From Desulfobacteraceae bacterium (GTDB taxonomy: Bacteria > Desulfobacterota > Syntrophobacteria > Syntrophobacterales > Syntrophobacteraceae): 36,512 bases of DNA. Numbering within the stretch: the stretch's first letter is position 1; each line of letters opens with the position of its first letter. Both the position numbers and the translations under genes were made by a program. The stretch lies in assembly GCA_021372635.1 (NCBI GenBank), contig JAJFUA010000233.1, forward strand, positions 1 to 36,512. Reading direction: 5' to 3'. The notes beneath the pieces were generated by a model. It saw only the letters and a list, made by a program, of their open reading frames with translations, made no database searches and was not told where the DNA came from. Positions 16,664-25,091 of this stretch are shown in pieces.

Positions 16664-18391
16664 ATGACTGAACATAAATCCGGTGAGGATCGGACTTCCT
16701 CGTTGCGCCGCCTCGCAGAGGAGCGCGGTAGAGAAAATGCAACCGAAATCGCTCGCACCCTACCCGAACAGGAACAGGGGCTGCTTCACGAACAGCGGGT
16801 TCATCAGATTAAGCTGGAGATGCAGAACGAAGATCTGCGCAACGCCCAGGATCAACTCAGCGAATCCCTGGCAAAATTTTCCGATCTCTATGATTTTGCG
16901 CCGGTAGGCTACGTCACTTCGAATAGAGATGGCCTCATCATGGAAGCCAATCTCACCTTTGCCAGTCAACTTGATATTGGAAGAGGCCGCCTGATCAACA
17001 CCCCTCTTTGGTCTTACGTAGCAGCGCCGGATAGAGGCAAGATTCGGTTGCACCTCGATCAGGTTTATAGAACCAAAGAGCGGGGAACCTGTGAACTGAG
17101 ATTGCAAGGGCCGAGCGGACCGAAGCGTTATGTGCAATTAGACAGTATCCGGGTGCTGGATATCGATGGCACCGAGTTATGCAGGACTTCGGTAACGGAT
17201 ATATCCGCCAGGAAGGAAGCCGAAGAGGATCTCATCAGGGCTCATGACGAGCTAAAAATAAGGATTGCGCAACGCACGGCAGAACTCAGCGAGAATGAAA
17301 GGAAGTTTAGGAAACTCTCACAGGAATTCCATACTCTGCTCAATGCAATCAGCGACACCTTGATTCTGATCTCTCCAGAAATGGAAGTACTGTGGACAAA
17401 TGGTGAAAGAGCTTTGGATTTGAATGAGATGGTATCGGATGTGGCAGGTCAATACGGTTATAAGCTATTGTATAATCGTTCCGCTTTCTCTGAGGATAGC
17501 CTGATAACAAGATGTTTCGATACGGCTGAAAAAGAAGTTGCGGTCGTAACCCATAATGGAGCAGTACTCGACGTAAGAGCATTCCCAGTCAAGGAGGCCG
17601 ACACGGTCAGCAGCGTGCTCCTCCTGATGAGTGATATTACCGAAAAAATGGCGATACAGGCAGAAGCGATGCAGGCAGCTCATTTGGCCTCACTAGGGGA
17701 GTTGGCCGCCGGAGTTGCTCATGAAATCAACAACCCCATCACCGGCATCATAAACTATGGCCAAATACTGATAAACGAGTGCAGCCCCGAGAGCATCGAA
17801 AAGGACATCGGAGAGCGCATAGTGAAGGAAGGTGAGCGTATCGGCCGTATCGTAAAGACCCTGCTCTCCTATGCGCGAGATGGGCGAGAAGAAAAAAAGT
17901 CCACGCCCGTCGCCGCCATTCTCGAAGAATCCATTATCCTGACTCAGGCGCAAATCCGGAAGGAAGGCATCGATTTGAGAATAAATCTTCACGACGACCT
18001 TCCTGAAGTCCATGCCAACTTTCAGCAGATCCAACAGTGTTTTATCAATATCATAAACAACGCGCGCTATGCCTTAAACGAGAAGTATCCTAAAAGACAT
18101 AAGAATAAACGCTTAGAGATAACCGGCGAGGAAGTAACTGCCAGTGATCGCCCATATGTACGAGTTGTCTTTTACGATCAGGGGGTGGGAATTTCTGCTC
18201 ATGAGCTCTCCATGCTAACGAAGCCGTTCTTTTCCACCAAGCCCTTCGGGAAAGGGACCGGCCTTGGATTGAATATCACACAAAGAATCATCACGGATCA
18301 TGGCGGAAACCTCAGCTTTGAGAGTGCCAAGGGGGAATTCACCAAGGTAGTAATTGATTTACCGGCCAGTCAAAGCGGTGAACGGGTGTAG
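16664..18391 (+). CDS. PAS-domain sensor histidine kinase
   Basis: A 575-residue kinase expected to phosphorylate the NtrC-type regulator encoded next. An N-terminal coiled-coil segment (HQIKLEMQNEDLRNAQ) leads to a PAS domain (about residues 75-185, starting LYDFAPVGYVTSNRDG), a second coiled coil, a second PAS-like domain (about 215-330), and the transmitter. H353 is the phosphoacceptor in GVAHEINNPITG; the N box (NNARYALNE), G1 (DQGVGIS) and G2 (GKGTGLGLNI) follow. There is no signal peptide or membrane helix, so the signal is probably cytoplasmic. I place the start at the ATG 16664 after GGAGGG, not at 16574, which overlaps the palindrome. The next gene begins three bases after the stop. 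Confidence 0.9.
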   Translation: MTEHKSGEDRTSSLRRLAEERGRENATEIARTLPEQEQGLLHEQRVHQIKLEMQNEDLRNAQDQLSESLAKFSDLYDFAPVGYVTSNRDGLIMEANLTFASQLDIGRGRLINTPLWSYVAAPDRGKIRLHLDQVYRTKERGTCELRLQGPSGPKRYVQLDSIRVLDIDGTELCRTSVTDISARKEAEEDLIRAHDELKIRIAQRTAELSENERKFRKLSQEFHTLLNAISDTLILISPEMEVLWTNGERALDLNEMVSDVAGQYGYKLLYNRSAFSEDSLITRCFDTAEKEVAVVTHNGAVLDVRAFPVKEADTVSSVLLLMSDITEKMAIQAEAMQAAHLASLGELAAGVAHEINNPITGIINYGQILINECSPESIEKDIGERIVKEGERIGRIVKTLLSYARDGREEKKSTPVAAILEESIILTQAQIRKEGIDLRINLHDDLPEVHANFQQIQQCFINIINNARYALNEKYPKRHKNKRLEITGEEVTASDRPYVRVVFYDQGVGISAHELSMLTKPFFSTKPFGKGTGLGLNITQRIITDHGGNLSFESAKGEFTKVVIDLPASQSGERV

Positions 18392-18394
18392 AAT

Positions 18395-20104
18395 ATGAGT
18401 GCGAGGATTCTTGTAATCGATGATGAGGACTCGATCAGGTTTACTTTCGAAAGGTTCCTCAAGGCCGCAGGGCATATCGTAACCACCGCTGCAACCTGCA
18501 CCGAAGCTTTAGCTCGAATAAACGAGACGAGCTTCGATGTGGTATTTGCCGACATCATTCTTGGCGATGGGACGGGAATCGACATTTTGCGCGAGATCAA
18601 GGCAAAAGGACTGACCTGCCCGGTAATCATGATCACCGGAGACCCCGGTGTCGAGACCGCTGCCGACTCCATTCGCCTGGGCGCATTCGATTACATCCCC
18701 AAGCCCATCAATCAGCAGTCCTTACTCCATGCCACCCGAACCGCCTTGAAGTATAAGGTCGTAAATAGAGAAAAGGAAAGATACCGTTCAAACCTGGAGG
18801 CTATCTTCAGGAGTGTCAAGGATGCCATCATCACCGTTGATGAGAAATTAGTTATAATCGAGCTCAATGAGGCAGCCATGAGCATGTTTGGGTGTTCGCG
18901 TGATGACATAGGAAAATCCTTTGGTTCCTTAAGGAAAATCTGCAATGAAAGATGCGCCGAGATTCTTGCGGATGCGATCAAAAGTGGAGAACCAGCCGAG
19001 GCAGACCGCATCGAGTGCACCTCTGACAATAGAGCAAGAGGGGTCATTAGCGTAAGGACATACCCTCTTCTTGGCCCGAAGGACATGGCCGCGGGCGTCG
19101 TTATGGTTTTGAGGGATGATACGCATGTGGCGGAACTCGAAAGGGAACTCAAAGAACACCGGCAGTTCCATCGCATCATCGGCAAAAGTGGGCCGATGCA
19201 GAAAGTTTATTCCCTGATCAAAGCATTGGCCCGTGTACAGACGACGGTTCTCATCACGGGAGAAAGTGGAACAGGTAAAGAACTGGTAGCCGAGGCGCTG
19301 CATCGTGCCGGAGAACGGAGCCACAAACCGTTGGTCAAGGTGAACTGCTCGGCATTGCCTGAAAACCTCCTTGAAAGCGAGCTCTTTGGCCATGTGAGGG
19401 GAGCGTTTACAGGCGCTATCAGAGATAACGTGGGGCGGTTCCACAGAGCGGATAGTGGTACCATTTTCCTGGATGAGGTTGGCGACATCTCACCGGTCAT
19501 ACAACTCAAGCTCTTACGGGTTCTTGAAGAGCGTCAATTTGAGCGAGTCGGAAGCTCTACTCCAGTGAAAGTGGATGTTCGGCTGATCGCTGCAACAAAC
19601 AAGAACCTCCTGGAAAAGGTCAGCCTTGGCGAATTGAGAGAAGATCTCTACTACCGGTTAAAGGTGGTTGAGATCAGACTGCCACCCTTAAGGGACAGGC
19701 GAGAAGACATTCCTCTTCTGGTTGACCATTTTCGCAATGGGTTCAACGCTAAATTCAAGAAAACCATTGAGGCGATATCCTCTGATGTCTTGAAGGCGTT
19801 TCTCAAGTATCACTGGCCCGGCAATGTTCGGGAACTCGAACACACTATGGAGCATGCCTTCGTCGTTTGCAGCCAAAACATTATCACCTTCGATCATCTG
19901 CCGCCCGATTTCATGTGTGCTCCAGGATTCGAGCGCCGCTCTCCCGAAGAGAAACAGGCTGTCGATGCTCAAGCAATTCGTAAAGCCCTGAATAAGACCG
20001 CCTGGAACAAAGCAAAAACAGCTCGCTTGCTGGGAATAGATCGCGTGACTCTCTACAGGAAAATCAAAAAATACGGCATCAGTACAGATAATCCCCGACG
20101 TTAA
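18395..20104 (+). CDS. Sigma-54-dependent response regulator (NtrC family)
   Basis: A 569-residue transcription activator. A receiver domain (residues 1-120; acidic pair DDED, phosphoacceptor D53, T81 in ITGDP, lysine in IPKPI) is followed by a PAS-like domain (about 130-245), the AAA+ domain (about 260-490) and a Fis-type helix-turn-helix (about 525-565). The AAA+ core is intact: Walker A GESGTGKE (289-296), the sigma-54 contact loop GAFTGA (336-341) and Walker B GTIFLDE. It should therefore remodel sigma-54 RNA polymerase. It is directly coupled to the kinase gene upstream. An internal PAS domain between receiver and AAA+ is less usual and suggests a second input. Its targets are not known. 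Confidence 0.93.
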   Translation: MSARILVIDDEDSIRFTFERFLKAAGHIVTTAATCTEALARINETSFDVVFADIILGDGTGIDILREIKAKGLTCPVIMITGDPGVETAADSIRLGAFDYIPKPINQQSLLHATRTALKYKVVNREKERYRSNLEAIFRSVKDAIITVDEKLVIIELNEAAMSMFGCSRDDIGKSFGSLRKICNERCAEILADAIKSGEPAEADRIECTSDNRARGVISVRTYPLLGPKDMAAGVVMVLRDDTHVAELERELKEHRQFHRIIGKSGPMQKVYSLIKALARVQTTVLITGESGTGKELVAEALHRAGERSHKPLVKVNCSALPENLLESELFGHVRGAFTGAIRDNVGRFHRADSGTIFLDEVGDISPVIQLKLLRVLEERQFERVGSSTPVKVDVRLIAATNKNLLEKVSLGELREDLYYRLKVVEIRLPPLRDRREDIPLLVDHFRNGFNAKFKKTIEAISSDVLKAFLKYHWPGNVRELEHTMEHAFVVCSQNIITFDHLPPDFMCAPGFERRSPEEKQAVDAQAIRKALNKTAWNKAKTARLLGIDRVTLYRKIKKYGISTDNPRR

Positions 20105-20128
20105 AGTGTTGCACATGACACGGTAATA

Positions 20129-20148
20129 ATGCAACATTTGCGTTGCAT
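20129..20148. promoter_or_regulatory. ATGCAAC-N6-GTTGCAT dyad
   Basis: A 7-base inverted repeat with a 6-base spacer, 25 bases past the NtrC-type gene and about 190 bases ahead of the stand-alone receiver gene. It shares its half-site with the palindrome ahead of the kinase gene. An upstream activating site for the Fis-type domain of the regulator is a reasonable guess. Confidence 0.4.
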
Positions 20149-20335
20149 GCTACACCATCTTTCGTACCGGCGATGAGCCATGCATGGTGCCCACCCATAC
20201 GTAAGCCAACGTTATGCCAGCACAATATGGGATAAGTTGTACGACCTGTCTTTTCGGCACAGATCTTGATCACCCAAACCATAATCAAAAGCCATTCCTG
20301 GCATTTTCCTCAGCCGGACCTGACAGGATCAATAA

Positions 20336-20740
20336 ATGAATGCAAATATACTTGTAATCGATAATGAAGAAAGCATCAGATTCAGCTTTCACAGATTCCT
20401 CGCATCCGAAGGACATAACGTGATCACTGCCGCAACCTACCGTGAGGCCTTGGCAAGAATGGATGAGATGCAATTTGACCTGATACTCGCAGATATCTTT
20501 CTCGAGGATGGGTGGGGAATAGACATTTTAGAGGAAGTACTGCGCAGAGACATCAAAACCCGCGTGATCATCATGACGGCCTATCCCACTACGGAAGCGA
20601 TTAAGGCCAGTTTTAACATGCAGGCTGTAGACTGCCTCGCTAAACCGCTCAGGCAGAAAGGGCTCCTTTATTCGGTAAACAAAGTATTACAACAAATCGA
20701 ACATGGTGGAAATGATTCAGATCATGTTGGGAAGTCATAG
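20336..20740 (+). CDS. Stand-alone response-regulator receiver domain
   Basis: A 134-residue protein made only of a receiver domain. The acidic pocket (IDNEES), the phosphoacceptor aspartate in LILADIFLEDG, the threonine in IIMTAYP and the lysine in LAKPL are all present, so phosphorylation should work. It is strikingly like the receiver of the NtrC-type regulator just upstream (NANILVIDNEESIRFSFHRF against SARILVIDDEDSIRFTFERF), pointing to a local duplication that kept only the receiver. With no output domain, it may act as a phosphate sink or as a partner for another protein. The start follows a weak ribosome-binding site (CAGGATC), so initiation is less certain than the domain. Confidence 0.88.
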   Translation: MNANILVIDNEESIRFSFHRFLASEGHNVITAATYREALARMDEMQFDLILADIFLEDGWGIDILEEVLRRDIKTRVIIMTAYPTTEAIKASFNMQAVDCLAKPLRQKGLLYSVNKVLQQIEHGGNDSDHVGKS

Positions 20741-20794
20741 ATATATCATGAGATATTTTCTAAGCCAGTACGTTACTCGCAATCCGAGTATAAT

Positions 20795-20966
20795 AACTGC
20801 ATTGATTTCCGGAGATCCAGCTTATGCTCCGGACCGACGAACAGTGCCGGACAAGGGCTGAAAAGCCAGATCCAGTGCGAAATAAACATCAGTTGCGATC
20901 CCCTAGCGAAAGTCGTCTCCGCCCCGCATTCTTTCGCATGTTCGGAAATCAACGACGGTTTTAATA
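20795..20966 (+). repeat. 172-bp inverted-repeat element, left copy
   Basis: This segment recurs in reverse orientation at 23272-23443 with about 13 mismatches in 172 positions (about 92% identity, no gaps seen). Its own ends carry inverted motifs: TTGATTTCCGGA (20802-20813) and TTCGGAAATCAA (20941-20952). It has no convincing coding frame. The two copies flank the SPFH gene pair. Confidence 0.9.
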
Positions 20967-21034
20967 TGTTTCGAACGAAGTGAATAAATATTTTCGTTGT
21001 CTTTGGCGACATGTCTTGAGAGGAAAGCAAAACC

Positions 21035-22144
21035 ATGACTAATTACATTGGTGAGAAGTCGCGTTTCGGGATCAATTTAGAACAAATTTTGAAAGGAAGT
21101 TTTAAATTTCCCGACCTTCATCCAAGGCTACAGATCGGATTAAAGGTCCTGATCGCATTGGTGGTGCTGTTAACAATTTTCTATAACCTGTTTTTTGTTT
21201 ATGTACGGCCCAACGAATATGGGATCAAGGTTGTGCGGATCGGACTGAACCGCGGCGTTCAAAAAGAGATTTATTCCGCTGGACTGACCTTCCTTCTGCC
21301 CTTCGGATTACAGCAGATGTACCGGCTTCCCAGAAGTATCCAGGTGCTGGAGTTGACCAATTTCCCCCAAACTGCCGCAAAGGAGGCGCGTAAAGACCGA
21401 GCCGCCCACATACAGACATCCGACGGCTTTTTCGTGGATGTCGACGTCTCCATGCTCTATCACATCAAGGACCCTTTCCTGGTTTTTACTACCATTGGCC
21501 CCGGAACCCTGTTCGAAGACAACGGCATTATCCCCAAGGCCGAACCGGCCCTGAAAGAGACTCTGGGAAAACTCACCACCGAAGAATTCTACAACAGTCC
21601 GATGAGAGTCCAGAAAACGGAAGAGGCCAAGGTAAGGCTCAACGAAGTATTGATTCAAAAAGGAATTGAAGTGGACCAGGTGCTGGTGCGCTATTTCAAG
21701 TACAGCCAGGAAATACAGAAGAACATAGAGGAGAAAAAACTCCAGGACCAGATGGTGTTTACCAACCAGGCAGCGGCCCGGGCCGCCAAGGAAGAGGCCG
21801 CATTGAAGAAAATCGTTCAGGAGGGGATGGTCATCGCCGCCGTTGAGATTGAAAAGGGCAAAGCCTATGTCACCCGCAAGATCGCAGAGAAGGATCTTTA
21901 CGTTCGCAGCAAGAAAGCGGACGCCGACCTTCTGGTGAAGTTGGCGGAGGCGGAACGGGTGCGCCTGAAAAACGATGCCCTGAAAGGGAGCGGGTCCGAA
22001 CGCATGGTGGGGCTGAAGATGGCCGATGTTTACAAGGGACTCGACGTTGTCATCCTGCCCAGCGACGGTCCGGATGGAGTCAACCCGCTGAATTTAAACA
22101 AGGCCATGCAGTTATTCGACGTTCGCAAAGGAGGCGGCCAATGA
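21035..22144 (+). CDS. SPFH/band 7 membrane protein (prohibitin/HflK-like)
   Basis: A 369-residue protein with one membrane helix (about residues 36-56) after a short N-terminal segment, then an SPFH domain (about 57-235). SPFH proteins build large cage-like oligomers on membranes, often controlling proteases or lipid domains. The domain shows FVYVRPNEYGIKVVRIGLNRG, LPFGLQQMYRLPRSIQVLEL, and the strand FFVDVDVSMLYHIKDP. A long Ala/Glu/Lys-rich coiled coil (about 235-320) follows, typical of the family. No FtsH- or NfeD-like partner is nearby. The ribosome-binding site GAGAGGAAAG precedes the ATG. Its TGA overlaps the next ATG (ATGA), so it is coupled to the second SPFH gene. Confidence 0.85.
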   Translation: MTNYIGEKSRFGINLEQILKGSFKFPDLHPRLQIGLKVLIALVVLLTIFYNLFFVYVRPNEYGIKVVRIGLNRGVQKEIYSAGLTFLLPFGLQQMYRLPRSIQVLELTNFPQTAAKEARKDRAAHIQTSDGFFVDVDVSMLYHIKDPFLVFTTIGPGTLFEDNGIIPKAEPALKETLGKLTTEEFYNSPMRVQKTEEAKVRLNEVLIQKGIEVDQVLVRYFKYSQEIQKNIEEKKLQDQMVFTNQAAARAAKEEAALKKIVQEGMVIAAVEIEKGKAYVTRKIAEKDLYVRSKKADADLLVKLAEAERVRLKNDALKGSGSERMVGLKMADVYKGLDVVILPSDGPDGVNPLNLNKAMQLFDVRKGGGQ

Positions 22145-23166
22145 AGTCTATTTTTCTATCGTTGCTTCTGATGGCGGCCGTGCTGGCCGCAACCGGCTGT
22201 GTTCCCCATACAACAGGGGAGACGGAAGTGGGCGTCCGAACACGCAAAATGACCTTTTTCGGCCCAAAGGGTGTTGAGGACCGGGTGTATGCACAGGGTT
22301 CCACCTACTTCCTAATGCCGTTTATCAACGATTGGCATGTGTTCGACACCAAACTGCAGAACCTGGAGATGACGTTTTCGCAAACACGGGGCGACAGGAG
22401 GGCCCAAGACGACCTGGTGTTCAAAACCATAGACGGCAACGACATTAGTCTTGACGTGATCATAGCTTATCGGATCGAGGCGAGCAAAGCGCCCCATATT
22501 CTCCAATACGTTGCTACCAATGACGCAACCTTGCGGGATAAAATCGTTCGAACAGTCGCCCGGAGCAAACCACGGGATATTTTTGGCGAGCTCAAAACCG
22601 AGGCTTTCTACGTGGCCGAGTCCCGCGAGACTCAGGCCAACAGGGCCAAGGAAGAGCTTCAGAAAATCCTGGGCCCCATGGGCATTGTAGTTGAAAAAGT
22701 GCTGACCAATGACTATCGCTTCAACCCCGAATATACGAAGGCCATCGAAGACAAAAAAGTGGCCGATCAGCAGGTGGAGAAAAACAAGTCAGCCCAGCAC
22801 GCGGCCCTGGAAGAATACAAGCGCAAGCTTGAAGAGGCCCGGGGGGAGGTCAACAAGATGGTGGCCGACGCCGATGGACAGTACCTCAAGGACAAGATCG
22901 AAGCGGATGTTTACCAGGAACAGCAGCAACTCCTGGCCGAAGCCATCAAGACCGAAGGCATAGCGGATGCCAAGGGGATCCAGGAAATGAACAACGCTCT
23001 TGCCGGAGCGGGAGGCGAGGCAATTGTGAAATTAAGAATTGCAGAGGTCCTACAGGGAAAACGCATCATGCTGTTGCCTGTTTCGGAAGGTGGCATGAAT
23101 CTCAAGACCACCGACATTAACCGGCTCATCGAAACGCTGGGGGTCAAATCGCTCTCCGGGAACTGA
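22141..23166 (+). CDS. SPFH/band 7 lipoprotein
   Basis: A 341-residue partner of the preceding SPFH protein. The N-terminus has a lipoprotein signal: a hydrophobic stretch ending in the lipobox LAATGC, so Cys20 should be acylated. The SPFH domain follows (about 25-205; VGVRTRKMTFFGPKGVEDRV, FLMPFINDWHVFDTKLQNLEM, LDVIIAYRIEASKAP), then a charged coiled coil from about 205 to 280. The first protein has a membrane helix instead, so the pair would place one SPFH ring partner by helix and the other by lipid, both facing the periplasm if exported. Lipoprotein SPFH members are less common than helix-anchored ones. It starts inside the preceding gene's stop (ATGA). Confidence 0.82.
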   Translation: MKSIFLSLLLMAAVLAATGCVPHTTGETEVGVRTRKMTFFGPKGVEDRVYAQGSTYFLMPFINDWHVFDTKLQNLEMTFSQTRGDRRAQDDLVFKTIDGNDISLDVIIAYRIEASKAPHILQYVATNDATLRDKIVRTVARSKPRDIFGELKTEAFYVAESRETQANRAKEELQKILGPMGIVVEKVLTNDYRFNPEYTKAIEDKKVADQQVEKNKSAQHAALEEYKRKLEEARGEVNKMVADADGQYLKDKIEADVYQEQQQLLAEAIKTEGIADAKGIQEMNNALAGAGGEAIVKLRIAEVLQGKRIMLLPVSEGGMNLKTTDINRLIETLGVKSLSGN

Positions 23167-23271
23167 CGCAGCGGTGAGCATCTGAACTTATAGAGGGGCG
23201 GAGAAGCATTCCACCATGTGATACGCGCGACCGAAGAGGCCGTCAGTGGAGCCAGATACAAAAGGACCAGT

Positions 23272-23443
23272 TACTAAAACCGTCGTTGATTTCCGAACAC
23301 GCGAAAGAATGCGGGGCGGAGACGACTTTCGCCAGGGGATCGCAACTCATGTATATTTCGCACTGAGTCTGGTTTTTCGGCCCTTGTCCCGCACTGTTCG
23401 TCGGTCCGGAGCGTAAGCGGGATGTCCGGAAATCAATGCAGTT
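23272..23443 (-). repeat. 172-bp inverted-repeat element, right copy
   Basis: Reverse-complement partner of 20795-20966. Its internal inverted ends are TTGATTTCCGAA (23286-23297) and TCCGGAAATCAA (23425-23436). The flanking bases are also partly symmetric (TACTAAAA on one side, TTTTTAGTA on the other), so the true terminal repeats may be about 25-30 bases. It ends 37 bases before the start of the radical SAM gene and may carry or displace that gene's promoter. Confidence 0.9.
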
Positions 23444-23480
23444 TTTAGTAGTTTGCCCGTAGATCAAGGATGTGCATAAT

Positions 23481-24959
23481 ATGAACGTTCTCCTCATTTA
23501 CCCAAGATTTCCCGACACGTTTTGGTCTTTCAGGTACGCTTTAAGATTCATTGGAAAGAAAGCGGCTTTCCCGCCTCTTGGCTTACTGACCGTCGCATCC
23601 CTGCTGCCGGAAGAATGGTCGAGGCGCATCAAGAACGTCAACGTGGAAGACCTTATGGATAAAGACCTTTCATGGGCGGATATGGCCTTTATCGGAGGCA
23701 TGACCGTTCAGCGGGAATCTGCAAAACAAATCATCGCTCGTTGCAGGGCGAAGGGTTTGAAGGTCATCGCGGGTGGACCGCTTTTCACCGCTGAACCTGA
23801 AAAGTTTGAGGCAGTCGATCATCTCGTCCTCGATGAGGCCGAGATCACATTGCCCTCTCTCATAGAGGACCTTCAAAATGGGTGTCCCAAAAGGATCTAC
23901 AGGGCTCCAGGCTTCTGCGATCTTCAGCACACCCCCATTCCTTCATGGGATTTGATAACAATGAAGCGATATGCCTCCATGAGCATTCAGTTTTCAAGAG
24001 GATGTCCGTTCAACTGCGAATTCTGCAACGTGACGGCTCTCTTTGGTCATCGACCGCGCCTGAAGACATCTCAACAAGTAATTGCAGAGCTGGATCGCCT
24101 TTATGAAGCAGGCTGGCATGGAAGCATTTTTTTCGTCGATGACAACTTTATCGCGAATAAGGAATACCTTAAAACAGAGTTGCTGCCAGCCCTGATTGAT
24201 TGGCGAATAGACAAAAAAGGAAGTGTTTTCTTTACGGAAGCCTCCATCAACCTGGCTGATGATCCGGAGCTTCTGGACCTGATGTACAAAGCAGGCTTCG
24301 ATACTGTTTTTATCGGCATTGAGTCGCCCGATGAGACATGCCTGACGGAGTGTCATAAAATTCAGAACAAAAACCGGGACCTTCTCCAAAACGTCAAAAC
24401 TATCCAGCGTGCCGGGTTACAGGTAATGGGCGGTTTCATTGTAGGTTTCGACAGCGATACATACTCTACCTTCCAGCGGCAGATCGACTTCATTCAGGAA
24501 AGCGGAATTGTGACCGCAATGGTCGGAATCCTGCAAGCTCCTCCGGGAACACGGCTGTTTGACCGGCTCCAAAGGGAGAACAGGGTGGTGAGCACGTTTT
24601 CCGGAGATAACGTTGATGGAGCGACAAATATCATACCTAAAATGGGATTGGATAGCCTTCTGGATGGATATCGATCAATCATGAAACAGATATACTCTCC
24701 CAAAATCTTCTACCGGCGGGTCAGAACTTTTTTGAAAGAACTCAGGGCGCCTGAAATCAGAAGCCCCATGGATGTCCAGCGGTTCCTTGCGGTGATCCGA
24801 TCCGGTTTTTGGTTGGGTATTTGTGGCAAAGAACGTCTCCAGTATTGGCATCTGCTGCTCTGGACCATGATCCGTAAGCCCAGGCTGCTATCGTTGGCCT
24901 TCACCCTTGCTATATATGGCCATCACTACCGGAAAATATGCGAAGCACATATTCATTGA
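23481..24959 (+). CDS. B12-binding radical SAM protein, HpnP-like (DUF4070)
   Basis: A 492-residue radical SAM enzyme with an N-terminal cobalamin-binding-type domain (about 1-140) and a radical SAM core. The [4Fe-4S] cysteines are C175, C179 and C182 in RGCPFNCEFCNVTA. The N-terminus (LLIYPRFPDTFWSF) and the C-terminal extension fit the DUF4070 group, which includes HpnP, the C-2 hopanoid methylase. The group also has many members of unknown function, and no hopanoid genes are nearby, so hopanoid methylation is only a possibility. I chose ATG 23481 with AAGGA ten bases upstream over GTG 23472, where the same site would be one base away. The last 80 residues are aromatic-rich and may touch the membrane. 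Confidence 0.85.
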   Translation: MNVLLIYPRFPDTFWSFRYALRFIGKKAAFPPLGLLTVASLLPEEWSRRIKNVNVEDLMDKDLSWADMAFIGGMTVQRESAKQIIARCRAKGLKVIAGGPLFTAEPEKFEAVDHLVLDEAEITLPSLIEDLQNGCPKRIYRAPGFCDLQHTPIPSWDLITMKRYASMSIQFSRGCPFNCEFCNVTALFGHRPRLKTSQQVIAELDRLYEAGWHGSIFFVDDNFIANKEYLKTELLPALIDWRIDKKGSVFFTEASINLADDPELLDLMYKAGFDTVFIGIESPDETCLTECHKIQNKNRDLLQNVKTIQRAGLQVMGGFIVGFDSDTYSTFQRQIDFIQESGIVTAMVGILQAPPGTRLFDRLQRENRVVSTFSGDNVDGATNIIPKMGLDSLLDGYRSIMKQIYSPKIFYRRVRTFLKELRAPEIRSPMDVQRFLAVIRSGFWLGICGKERLQYWHLLLWTMIRKPRLLSLAFTLAIYGHHYRKICEAHIH

Positions 24960-25091
24960 TTGGGATGGTGAAATTGACGCAGTTCCTTTGTCAAAACTCG
25001 TCGTGGGCTGAGAGAGGCAAGGACAGTTGAGCTTCTGATCCGTACATTTTATGAAATGTGGACTGGCAATCAGCCGGAAAGACAAAACATC

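Noticed and set aside
20254-20270. Sigma-54-like sequence TTCGGCAC-AGATC-TTGA ahead of the stand-alone receiver gene
   Set aside because: The GG is present, but the -12 GC is GA, and the first T of TGGC is C. Too weak to list as a promoter.
20773-21036. Minus-strand frame through the left 172-bp repeat
   Set aside because: The equivalent frame in the right copy differs in reading frame and extent, so it is not a conserved protein of the repeat.
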